DNA of 64,000 nt, taken from positions 186,001 through 250,000 of the forward strand of contig JAEBUN010000031.1 in the NCBI GenBank assembly GCA_023014365.1, read 5' to 3'. Below, piece by piece: positions 10,229-18,724 of this stretch (its first letter is position 1; the number at the start of each line of letters is the position of its first letter). Both the position numbers and the translations under genes were made by a program. A model generated the notes under the pieces. That model was given only the letters and a program-made list of their open reading frames with translations. It was not told the origin of the DNA and did no database searches. Source of the stretch: Lepiota brunneoincarnata. Lineage: Eukaryota; Basidiomycota; Agaricomycetes; Agaricales; Agaricaceae.

Positions 10229-13200
10229 TCAAAGTGAGTGAAGAGGACCAGGCTTTGCAGGGTAAGAGGAATGAAAAGCCTCTACGAGATCTATAGCATG
10301 TTCAAGCTCGGTGGCTGGCAACCACGAGGACTCTTCTTCAGTGTCTTCGTAACCTAACCAGATGACTTTATAGAGGAGCTTGCACGCGCGGCGCCGATCG
10401 ATCTTAGAGTCGACGATGCGGGCAATCTCGTATTCTGGTTCACCGTAAATGGAAACCGGCGCGGGCGGCGGATCCGATCGGGCGGGTATGGTGTTAGGTG
10501 TGGCTGGTTCGAGCATGGAAACATGGAAGACTGGGTGTACTCCACGCATGGAGTCGGGAAGTCGGAGTGTAAGGGAGTGAGTACCTGCTTGTGCAATGAT
10601 CTCATAAGGCCCAAGGTACTTTTCGGAGAGTTTTTTGGAGGGACGGGTGGTGCGGAAGAATTGGGCTTTCACGAATACCTTTTGCCCAACCTTGAAGTCC
10701 GGGGCGGGGAGTCGGCGGGCGTCGGTGGAGGTCTGATAACGTTGCTGGGCTAGCGCTATTTCGGACTTCAAGGTGGTGTGTAGGTCGTCGAGGTCAACAG
10801 CAAAATGGCGGGCCCGAGCGGAGGCGAGATCGCGTTCAGGATGAACTGTGATGTTCAGATGGTATCCTTTATTAGCGAAGAACGGGGAGATACCGGTGGT
10901 GGCACTAGGAGCGTTGTTGTAAGCGAACTCGGCTAGTGGTAGTAATTCGGACCAATTGTCCTGTTGGTAGTTACAGTAGACCCGAAGATATTGTTCGAGG
11001 GTCTGGTTGGTGCGTTCCGTCTGTCCGTCGCCTTCTGGATGGTAGCCCGAAGTGAAATGTAACTTCATATCGAGGGCTTGTCCCAATGAGCGGAAGAAGT
11101 GGGAGACGAATTCGGAGCCGCGGTCGGAGGTAACATGTTCGGGTACGCCGTGCTTGGAGAAGACGTGGAGGACGAATAGGCGGGCGAGGTCGGAGGAGGT
11201 GACGGTATCATAAGTCGGGATGAAGAGGGATTGCTTGGTGAGTCTGTCAACGATTACTAGGATGGCGTTGTAGCCGGAGGAGGCGGGGAGTTTTTCGATG
11301 AAGTCCATGGAGATTGAATTCCAAGGGCGTTCGGGAATGGGGAGTTGTTTGAGGAGACCGTAGGGACGGTGGCGCTGGGGTTTAGACCTCATACAGGTGA
11401 CACAAGACTTACAGAAATCCTTGACGAAGGTGCGGACACTAGGCCAGGTGTATTCGCGCCGGATGAGTTCTAGCGTTTTGTTCTGACCGAAGTGTCCGGC
11501 TAGGACATGATCATGCTTGTACTGGAGGACCCGAAGTCGGAGATTGTCGGCGTCAGGGACGTAGATTCTGTCGTCTAGTAGAAGGAAACCTTTATCATTA
11601 ACTGACCAACGGCCTTCTGGGCTAGCAAGGTGGGCGGAAGCGGTCGGATCCGCTGGTAGGGCGGCGAGGATATCGCGGTGTAGCTGGTCGAGATCCATAA
11701 CTACAGCTGCGCGAAGGGAAGGGGCGTAAAGAGTGGTGGCACGGACGGAGGCCGCGAGTTGTTCATGAGTGAACACAGGCCGGAAGTTGTGCGGGTTGAC
11801 CGATTCATAGTCGCTATTCCCCCCTTTAGGGTAGATGTCCCATCGTCTAGTTAGGGCGTCAGGCTTGGTACCGAGGCGGCCGGGTCGGAAACGGATGACG
11901 AGGTGGAACTGGGATAGGAACTCGGACCAACGAGCTTGGCGGCGAGTGAGGATTTTGGTGGTGCAGAAGTATTCAAGGTTTTTGTGGTCGGTGACTACAT
12001 CAATAGTAAGAGGGGCACCCTCAAGATAGTGCCGCCAGATACGAAAAGCCTCGAATATCGCCAGGAGTTCCTTGTCGTGGGTGTCATAATTAAGTTCGGC
12101 CGTGTTAAAGGTGCGGGAATGGAATGCAACGGGGTGAACCTCCCCATCGTCGGTGACGATAGAGAGGATTGCCGCAAGGGCGTAGTCGGAGGCGTCGGTC
12201 TCGACAATGATCTGAGCGTCGGGGACCCAAGGAGTGAGGACGGGGGCGGAGATAAATGCTTCCTTCAGGGAGTTAAAGGCCTCGCGACAACCATCAGTAA
12301 AATTCCACTTCACGTCTTTGCGGGTGAGGCGAGTGAGCGGAACGACGATGTCGGAGTATCCGTGAATGAAGCGACGGTAGAAATTGGCGAAGCCTAAGAA
12401 GGACTGGATGTCCTTGACTTTCTTAGGCTCAGGCCACTCCTGGATGGTCTTGACTTTAGATTGGTCCATTCGGAGGCCGTCGGGGGAGAGAATGTAGCCG
12501 AGATATTCCACTGTGTCAGAGTGGAACTGGCATTTGTCAGGGCGGGCGTATAGACCGTGTTGGCGGAGCCGCTTGAGAACCTCCTTGACTTGGTCACGAT
12601 GGATACCATGGTTGTCGGAGTATATCAGAATGTCGTCAAGGTAGATAGTAACGCAGACGTCGAGCATGTCCTTGAATATATCGTTCATGAACCGCTGGAA
12701 GGTGGCGGGGGCATTGGTGAGGCCGAAAGGCATAACCATCCATTCGAAGGAGCCGTAGCGGGTCCGAAAGGCGGTCTTCCATTTGTCGCCGTCAGCAACG
12801 CGGACAAGATGGTAGGCGTGGCGGAGGTCGATCTTGGTATATACGCGAGCTTTGCGAGGGGAGTCTAAGAGGTCGGAGATGAGCGGAAGGGGATAGCGGT
12901 CCTTCTTGGTGATACGGTTGAGACCTCTAAAATCAACGCATAAGCGGAGGGAGCCGTCCTTTTTCTTGACGAAGAGGACCGGGGCTCCATGAGGGGAAGT
13001 GGAGGGACGGATGAAACCAATAGATAAATGTTCGTCAATAAAATCACGTAGAGCTCCAAGCTCCGATTGTGAAAGAGAGTAAATGGTACCGACCGGAGGC
13101 TGACCGCCATCCTCTAGGTTAATCTGGAGGTCGTAAGGGCGGTGTGGAGCAAGTGTGTCAGCACGCGATTTACTGAAAACGTCAGCGAACTCGTGGTATT

Positions 13201-14032
13201 CCTCGGGGATAGACGAGAGGTCAGGCGGTTCCTCGGAGACAGAAGAAGACGCGGCCGATGCGGAGGCGGCGGAAAGATTGATTCGGAATTGTTGGGAGCC
13301 AGGGAGCTTGGCAGCGCGGATAAAGGCAGGAGCGTTTATCAAGGAGATGTGCGGTTTCGCAAGGGGGACAGATTGGGACGAGGTCCCGGACAGGGGTGGT
13401 GAACCTAGGTCAGGAGAGTCAGGGGCGGCCATAGGCGGAGCCGATGCGGGTGCGACGCAGGTAGAGACGGAAGCAGGATTCTCGAGTAGGGATGGCCGGA
13501 AAGTAATACTGCCCAAAGCCCAGTCAATCAACGGATTGTAGCGGGTGAGCCAGTTGTGTCCTAAGACCACAGAACAGGAAGAGTCGAGCCGGGTGACATA
13601 AGTGTCCAAAATGATAGATTCACCGGAGGGGAAAGATACAGGCAGTTGCGCAAGCTCCGTAATGTAGGCATTTGAGGTCCCATCAAATAACCGAAGTTCA
13701 ATAGCCGGAATGGACAAGGTTGGAATACTATGAGAACGAACAAAAGATGAGTCCACAAAACAGTGAGTAGAACCACTATCAACAAGGGCTTTGAAAGGAG
13801 AAAGAGAAGAGAAATCAGAACTAACTACATTGTCCGTTGTAGAAATCGGGTCCGAAGCGGAGAGTACGGAAGCGGAGACAGAAGATACAGAAGTAATTAA
13901 AGGAGAAGTTAATGTGATATGAAAGGAGTTCGGGTCGGAAAGAGCGGACGCATTGAGACGGAAACTCTCTGGAGCACAGCAGAGTTCAATGCGATCCTCA
14001 GTCTGTGCAGAGGCCTGAGGACCGCCGACTAT
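10229..14032 (-). CDS. pol: CV1 copy 1 pol polyprotein (PR-RT-RH-IN-chromodomain)
   Basis: 1,267-codon frame opening at the gag stop in the -1 frame and closing at 10229; there is no early ATG, so a Gag-Pol frameshift is expected. In order: aspartic protease (ALVDSGSTHCF, about residue 85), RT (LCVDFRGLNRITKKDRYPLP; catalytic YLDD near 465), RNase H (VETDASDYALAAIL), integrase with an HHCC zinc domain (CKSCVTC) and DDE core (SMDFIEKLP near 909, TSDRGSEF, Glu in GDGQTERTNQTLEQ), then a C-terminal chromodomain (EPEYEIARIVDSKID..YKVIWLGYED..SSWLPATEL, about 1198-1255). The chromodomain defines a chromovirus and in that family directs integration to modified histones. No disabling change is visible. 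Confidence 0.95.
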   Translation of the reverse strand: MVGGPQASAQTEDRIELCCAPESFRLNASALSDPNSFHITLTSPLITSVSSVSASVLSASDPISTTDNVVSSDFSSLSPFKALVDSGSTHCFVDSSFVRSHSIPTLSIPAIELRLFDGTSNAYITELAQLPVSFPSGESIILDTYVTRLDSSCSVVLGHNWLTRYNPLIDWALGSITFRPSLLENPASVSTCVAPASAPPMAAPDSPDLGSPPLSGTSSQSVPLAKPHISLINAPAFIRAAKLPGSQQFRINLSAASASAASSSVSEEPPDLSSIPEEYHEFADVFSKSRADTLAPHRPYDLQINLEDGGQPPVGTIYSLSQSELGALRDFIDEHLSIGFIRPSTSPHGAPVLFVKKKDGSLRLCVDFRGLNRITKKDRYPLPLISDLLDSPRKARVYTKIDLRHAYHLVRVADGDKWKTAFRTRYGSFEWMVMPFGLTNAPATFQRFMNDIFKDMLDVCVTIYLDDILIYSDNHGIHRDQVKEVLKRLRQHGLYARPDKCQFHSDTVEYLGYILSPDGLRMDQSKVKTIQEWPEPKKVKDIQSFLGFANFYRRFIHGYSDIVVPLTRLTRKDVKWNFTDGCREAFNSLKEAFISAPVLTPWVPDAQIIVETDASDYALAAILSIVTDDGEVHPVAFHSRTFNTAELNYDTHDKELLAIFEAFRIWRHYLEGAPLTIDVVTDHKNLEYFCTTKILTRRQARWSEFLSQFHLVIRFRPGRLGTKPDALTRRWDIYPKGGNSDYESVNPHNFRPVFTHEQLAASVRATTLYAPSLRAAVVMDLDQLHRDILAALPADPTASAHLASPEGRWSVNDKGFLLLDDRIYVPDADNLRLRVLQYKHDHVLAGHFGQNKTLELIRREYTWPSVRTFVKDFCKSCVTCMRSKPQRHRPYGLLKQLPIPERPWNSISMDFIEKLPASSGYNAILVIVDRLTKQSLFIPTYDTVTSSDLARLFVLHVFSKHGVPEHVTSDRGSEFVSHFFRSLGQALDMKLHFTSGYHPEGDGQTERTNQTLEQYLRVYCNYQQDNWSELLPLAEFAYNNAPSATTGISPFFANKGYHLNITVHPERDLASARARHFAVDLDDLHTTLKSEIALAQQRYQTSTDARRLPAPDFKVGQKVFVKAQFFRTTRPSKKLSEKYLGPYEIIAQAGTHSLTLRLPDSMRGVHPVFHVSMLEPATPNTIPARSDPPPAPVSIYGEPEYEIARIVDSKIDRRRACKLLYKVIWLGYEDTEEESSWLPATELEHAIDLVEAFHSSYPAKPGPLHSL

Positions 14033-15429
14033 TTTTCCGAGCTCAGGAGAGCCGGCGCGTCTGTCTCGGAAATCTGAGCCTGTCGGCCTTTAGCCTTGGC
14101 GTCAGGGAATTTCTTCTTGTCGCAGTTGGCAGCCCTGTGATTGGGATCTGCGCAGACAAGGCAGAGGTTATTGTCGAAACGTCGTTGACGTTCCTCGGGG
14201 GTTAATTTACCGTCCTTACCAAGTTTACTAGTAAGGTCGGACTTTGGCGGGGCCGATTTCTGACCGGCGGACAGGTTGGGCGGATTGCCCTTGAGGCTGG
14301 TGTTGGGCGTGCTGCCTCTGTTATTATTGGCAGGCTTGGTGGCAGGTTGCGGGTTGGTCGAGGTGGAAGGGGATGGGTTACCTCCAGGTTTCCTAGAGGC
14401 GGTCGGGTCCGAAACGGATTTGGCGCGGGCCTTCTCGCGTTGGCGTTCCCAGTAGCGAGCGTCGATCTTCATCGCTGCTGCTCGCATTTCGATGAAGGTG
14501 TCGGGCTTGCCGTCGGGCCGATTGGACAGAATGTCCTGGATGCGGTCGGGGAGGCCTTTGTAGTAGCGGTGACAGAATACTTCGTCACCCCAGCGGAGTT
14601 GGCCAGCTAGACGAAGGAAATCGACGTTGTAGACGGCGATCTTCTCGTCGTAGCGCATTCGGAGGGAGTCGAGCTGCTCAGCAGCTTCTCCGGTTGGATC
14701 CGCGGGACCGAAATTGGTCTGCAGTTCCAGGGTGAACTGGTCCCAGTCCTCGATCCAGTTGTGCATTATTCTGTGGTTGTCAGCCTTGTCAAGGCCGATT
14801 TCAAAGTGTTGCTGGGCCATGCCCGTAAGGTACGTCAATGCGAAGTTGACCTTGGTGGCGGGGATAGCGAACTGGGCCGGGTTAGTACGGAAATAGAGCC
14901 GACATTGGAAGAGGAAGGGTTTGAGTTTGGCGGGGTCGGAACCTGTAAAGATGTCAGGTTCGCGAGCTTTGGTACGGGGAGATCGAGGAGGCTGTGGGGC
15001 TTGAGAGTTCCCACGGCCGTCCATTTGGTCGGCTATGCGTTGGAAAACTCGGAGTATGAGTCTATCATGGTTGTCTCGGGTGTTGCCAGGTGGGATGTTG
15101 TTGTTGTTGTCGCCGTTGTCTGATGGTTCGTCGTCGCCCGGGGGCCCGTCCCCATTGTCAGGGTAGTCATCGGGATCACCAGGGTCGCTGGGATCAGGAT
15201 TGGGGTCGGGGCCGTCGTCGGGGCCGTCGGGAGTCCGGAATACTGAAGGTTGTATATCTTCAGAGAAACGGTCTGGGGTCGAGGGTGCGATCGATTGTTG
15301 GTGAGAGCGAGAAGCCCTCGGGGAGTCGGGTTGCAGTTCCTCGGAAGGAGGTTGTCGAGTGATGCGTTTGCTACGGCGAGCGGCTGGAGTTACCAGAGTG
15401 CGAGTACGGGTAACTGTTCGAGAGACCAT
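14029..15429 (-). CDS. gag: CV1 copy 1 gag (466 aa)
   Basis: Starts MVSRTVTRTRT about 50 bp inside the 5' LTR. N-terminal 140 residues are basic then Asp/Pro/Asn-rich; about 150-330 match the retrotransposon Gag capsid family (FLFQCRLYFRTNPAQF.., LDSLRMRYDEKIAVYNVDFLRLAGQLRW). After a Pro/Ser/Asn linker comes one zinc knuckle, CLVCADPNHRAANC (CX2CX4HX4C). Role: virus-like particle formation and RNA packaging in the cytoplasm. The reading frame ends GAA AAA TAG at the proposed frameshift site. Confidence 0.94.
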   Translation of the reverse strand: MVSRTVTRTRTLVTPAARRSKRITRQPPSEELQPDSPRASRSHQQSIAPSTPDRFSEDIQPSVFRTPDGPDDGPDPNPDPSDPGDPDDYPDNGDGPPGDDEPSDNGDNNNNIPPGNTRDNHDRLILRVFQRIADQMDGRGNSQAPQPPRSPRTKAREPDIFTGSDPAKLKPFLFQCRLYFRTNPAQFAIPATKVNFALTYLTGMAQQHFEIGLDKADNHRIMHNWIEDWDQFTLELQTNFGPADPTGEAAEQLDSLRMRYDEKIAVYNVDFLRLAGQLRWGDEVFCHRYYKGLPDRIQDILSNRPDGKPDTFIEMRAAAMKIDARYWERQREKARAKSVSDPTASRKPGGNPSPSTSTNPQPATKPANNNRGSTPNTSLKGNPPNLSAGQKSAPPKSDLTSKLGKDGKLTPEERQRRFDNNLCLVCADPNHRAANCDKKKFPDAKAKGRQAQISETDAPALLSSEK

Positions 15430-15469
15430 GGTTAGAAAAATTCAGAGTGTGGTGGACAGGAGGAGTTTG

Positions 15470-15480
15470 AGTCTGATAAT
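15470..15480 (-). other. CV1 copy 1 self-primer binding site
   Basis: Two bases after the 5' LTR (element sense) comes ATTATCAGACT, the exact reverse complement of 11 bases in the LTR (AGTCTGATAAT, plus-strand 15748-15758). It replaces a tRNA-type PBS: no sequence starting TGG is present here. Confidence 0.65.
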
Positions 15481-15482
15481 AC

Positions 15483-16131
15483 TGTTAGAGCCGGTGCGGG
15501 TCGGGACCGAAGCGGAGGGTCGGGGTGGTATCCTTGGTATAAGGTAACCGGGGGACGGGACGACGTCAGTACGTAGACAGCGGGACCGAGGCGGAGTACT
15601 TCGGGCGGAGAGTGGACTTGCGGCCTCAGCTTATGTGCTGTGCCCTCCTACTGTCCGAGTCCGTATTTCAGGAAGTCGGGGCCGAAGCGGAGCGAGGCAG
15701 AGAGAGAGGGGGATAGAGAACAGGGGACTGGTCCGCTGCTCGATTCGATTATCAGACTGAGGAGTACAAGCCAAGTACCTACGGTATATATACTACTGGC
15801 CTTACGAACTATGACTCGTACTGACTACGTGCGGAGTGAAGCGGAGACCCATATGGTTACAAACGGATTACAAACGAAATGGAGACCGGTACGGGTATGG
15901 AGACTGGTAACGTATCTTGACTACGGACGGGAAATGGAGACGGGGAAATAGAGACAGCGAGGTTCAGGTGACCACGGCACGTGTGGAGGTGGTCGCGTGA
16001 TCAGGGCAGTGGGTTGCGGTCGGAGTGAGTCGGGGCCGAGTCAGAGGGCAGAGGGTTGTTGTGTGGAACACACGTGGAGTCGAGAAGCCGAAGTTTAAGT
16101 GATTAGACTTATAGTTGGCATGGATATGACA
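15483..16131 (-). repeat. CV1 copy 1 5' LTR
   Basis: 649 bp, 99.2% identical to its partner at 8301-8949. It carries the sense promoter (TATATA) and the self-primer strand at 15748-15760. TSD ATCAG follows at 16132. Confidence 0.95.
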
Positions 16132-16191
16132 ATCAGGAGGTACACAGTTCCCCTACCACCCCCAAGGTCTTGCTAACTCAGCCTAGGAGTA

Positions 16192-18722
16192 ATGCCTAGG
16201 TACCTGAACAAGTTACGTATATGCTCTCAGAATGTAAACCGTAATTACATTCTGCTGGACTCCTATCTCGAGTTATATAAAAATGACTTTGACGTCCTAT
16301 TTGTGCAAGAGCCCCCTTGGCAAAACCTCTGTAAGGCTCCTTTGGCCATCAGTAAGGATGGCGAAGACGTTGTTGGCACTCCACTCCACCCGGAGTGGAC
16401 CTGCATTTGGAATCCTCAGCTAGGTGATTCGTCCCTGCGGGTGTTGGCTTATGTCCACTTGAGGCTGAAGCTTTTGTGGCCATCCCTCCACAGGGACTTG
16501 GTTGATCATCATGACATTATGGTTGTGTCCATGTGGCAAGGGGGGCACACCTATAATCTCATGAATGTCTACTCGGATGACCGCCACACCGCCATTCTGG
16601 CCCTTTGGGGGATGGTGGATTCCCTGCCTGCCATGACCTACATGGCGGGCGACTTCAACTGTCACTCGGAGTGGTGGGATCCTAATCGGGTCTCACATCC
16701 GGGGATCACCCAATCTCTCTTGGAGGTTGGGATGGATCTGGGACTTGACTTGGCAATACTGGTGGTTCTGGGCCTGACTCACTTCCCGCACAATTCAAAT
16801 CTTTCACCATCGGTGATTGATCTTGTCTTCCTCCCAATGGCTCAAGATCCTGATCTCAGGCCCTTGATTGATCTCAAGAAGCGTGGCCCTTCGGACCACG
16901 CTCCTCTAACTCTGGTTCTTCCAGTTACTCGCTTTATGACCGGCGTGATCTGTCGTGTTCTGAAGCCCAATAGTGATGAGGAGTCGAAGTTCGTGGCGCA
17001 GATATATGAGGGGCTGGCCGCTCTGCGGCTTCCCTTGGACTCTCCTGGGGAGGTGGAGGCTGTGGCTTCGGCTGTGGCTCTCATCATCTCCCAGGCCTGG
17101 GACACTTTCTCTGAGGAGGTGTTCATTGTAGGATACTCTAACCCGTGGTGGAATGACAAGTGCTCCGCTGCCATTCAGGCATACTGGGCGGCCCCCTTGG
17201 GGGATGCATGGTTCGAATTCCAGCGTGTCGTCAAGGCCATCAAACGCAAATTCTTCGATGGTAAGATCGAGGAGATTGCTTCTGCAAACAAGCGCCCCTG
17301 GGACCTTATGGCCTGGGTTAAGCAGTGCAAGCTCCCTGCGTGTGATGCAATCCAACACAATGGTGTGCCATGTCACGACATGAGCTCCCTCTGGGATGCC
17401 CTCCATGGGACTTACAATGCAGCCTCTAGCCATGTTGTGGATTCCTCTGTGTTGGATGCTCTTCCTGTGCAAACGGAAAGGGCATGGTACCCATTCTTGA
17501 CCTTGGAGCTCAAGGACACTCTGCGTTCTTGTGCAAAGAGGTCTGCCCCAGGGCCCAACCACATTATGTGGTCGTACCTGAAAGACATTGTGGTGGACCA
17601 AGTGTCCTGCCGCATGTTTGTCAATCTTGCCAATGCCTGCCTGATGGCAGGGCATTGGCCGGATTATTTCAAGGAGTCTAACTTGGTGGTCATACCTAAA
17701 CCGGGGAAGCCCTCTTACTCTACACCCAAGGCTTTTAGGCCAATTGTGTTGTTGAACATGCTGGGTAAGCTTGTGGAGAAAATGGTCTCCAACCGCCTCC
17801 AATTTGACTGTGTTAAGTGGGAGGTGTTTCATCCCAACCAGGTTGGCAGCATTCGCCAGAAGTCCACCGAGGATGCCGGGTTGATCCTCACCCATCTCGT
17901 TTGTGTGGGGTGGACTATTAGGTTTTGTCCAGCTACACCTTATCTTATCTTATCCTCCCCCATCATCTCTTATCTTATCTTATCCACTCCCTTGATTAGA
18001 TTATCTCCCTTTGTTCCCTTTTTGGTAATCTCTTTGTTCCCATTTTAGTAATACCTTTGTTCTTCTTTTGGTAACTCCTTTATTGCTCTTTTGGTAGTTG
18101 TCTTGTGTCCTGTACATATATAAGGAGGCTTTCTCCTCTCCAATCTAACAGGACATTCCCTCCTTTTGTGTCAGTGTCAGTGTCTGAGTCTCCTTCTTCT
18201 AATACTCCCTCCTCTATATCCTTTTATCATCCTCTATTCTCTTACTCTTTTTGTGTTTCCCACACTCCTTTATTCTCCTCCCTCAACATGGGCTTGGGGG
18301 TTGTGGATGAGCATTGTCGCTTTTGACATTGCTCAGTTCTTTCCTTTGCTGAATCATGATATGATTCTAGCGGTTCTATCATGGTTGGGGTTTGCACTGG
18401 AGTTGGTGCGATTCTTTGGCTCTTACCTGGTCAGGAGGTCTACCACTTATTTGTGGAACTCCTTCCATTCAGACCCCAGGCAGGCGGACATGGGCGTAGG
18501 GTAGGGCTCGGCTCTGTCTCCGGTCTTGTCGGCCTTGTATCTTGCCCCTTTGGTTTATCTCTATTACCAGAGGACCCCTGGCCTTGGTGTCAACATGCTT
18601 TCATACATCGACGATGGGACCCTTATAGTTCAGACCAAAACTTGGGAGAACAACGTATCTGCCTTGCAGGCGGCCTATTGCTGTATGCACGGGCTTTTTG
18701 ATTCCTTCGGCCTCACACTTGA
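16192..18722 (+). pseudogene. LINE-A1 ORF2, N-terminal part (endonuclease and RT)
   Basis: ATG at 16192 overlaps the ORF1 stop by 8 nt (ATGCCTAG). The endonuclease is readable: QNVN near the start, catalytic Glu in VQEPPW (about residue 40), GDFNCHSEWWD (about 152) and SDHAPL (about 233). RT begins with RPIVLLNMLGKLVEKM and HPNQVGSIRQKSTEDAG; a solo LTR interrupts after VGW at 17915. After it the RT continues (FDIAQFFPLLNHDM), has a TAG stop where the family has GQGSALSP, and YIDD for the usual YVDD. It stops at 18722 and continues at 39788. Non-functional. Confidence 0.88.
17916..18288 (+). repeat. Solo LTR, 373-bp family, copy 1
   Basis: Starts TATTAGGTTTTGTCC (TG mutated to TA) and ends CTCCCTCAACA, 373 bp, flanked by TGGAC/TGGGC (a 5-bp TSD with one change). 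Contains TTATC repeats, four 23-bp tandem units at 18009-18100 and a TATA box TATATAAGG at 18117. No internal domain nearby, so a solo LTR left by LTR-LTR recombination; its parent family is not in the window. Confidence 0.88.
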
Positions 18723-18724
18723 GC

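Larger units (their letters stand above)
8301..16131 (-). mobile_element. CV1 copy 1, Ty3/gypsy chromovirus, structurally complete
   Basis: 7,831 bp on the minus strand, with 649-bp LTRs beginning TGTCATATCC and ending GCTCTAACA in element sense. TSD ATCAG at 8296-8300 and 16132-16136. Order in element sense: 5' LTR (15483-16131), self-primer PBS, gag, pol, antisense accessory gene, PPT (AAAGGGGGGGCAC, plus-strand 8950-8962), 3' LTR (8301-8949). The LTRs differ at 5 of 649 sites, all transitions, 4 at CpG. Both gag and pol are open, so this is the best candidate for a recently active CV1. Confidence 0.96.
6488..16199 (+). pseudogene. LINE-A1 ORF1 (gag-like), interrupted by CV1
   Basis: By comparison with LINE-A5 the protein starts at MHA (ATG 6488). 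In this copy a lengthened C run at 6650-6662 shifts the frame, after which the frame is open from 6648 to 8300. CV1 is inserted after codon CAG at 8298-8300; with the 5-bp TSD collapsed, the frame resumes at 16137 and ends at TAG 16197-16199. Content: Pro/Ala-rich N-terminus, a central domain (RHQVIILFVSPRPP..) typical of ORF1 proteins in this LINE group, then zinc knuckles: CHHCWRWGHLTNIC (CX2CX4HX4C), CPICSEPH.., and a third with CRNY where LINE-A5 has CRNC, so one zinc ligand is lost. Role: binds element RNA into an RNP. Confidence 0.82.
6191..18724 (+). mobile_element. LINE-A1 (Tad1-like non-LTR element), first part; resumes at 39788
   Basis: Starts at AT(T)GCTTCTTGATCTG, the same 5' terminus as LINE-A5 and LINE-A6, so it is 5'-complete. 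Order: ORF0 (6192), ORF1 (6488), ORF2 (16192). CV1 copy 1 is inserted in the end of ORF1 with TSD ATCAG, and a 373-bp solo LTR sits in the RT region. At 18724 the sequence is broken by the poly-T end of LINE-A2; coding continues exactly in register at 39788 (next residues HTKSEVFHFS), with GAGC on both sides as a possible short TSD. The element ends in poly-A at 41925-41940. Without insertions it would be about 6.4 kb. Confidence 0.88.

Noticed and set aside
10523..10753. Plus-strand open frames antisense to CV1 pol (here and at 11936-12397, 12557-12868, 13155-13541)
   Set aside because: They overlap pol codons completely, show no motifs, and are mirrored in copy 2 simply because pol is conserved.
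17916..18288. MITE or DNA transposon for the 373-bp repeats
   Set aside because: Ends are TG..CA without long terminal inverted repeats, TSDs are 5 bp, and a TATA box lies inside; a solo LTR fits better.
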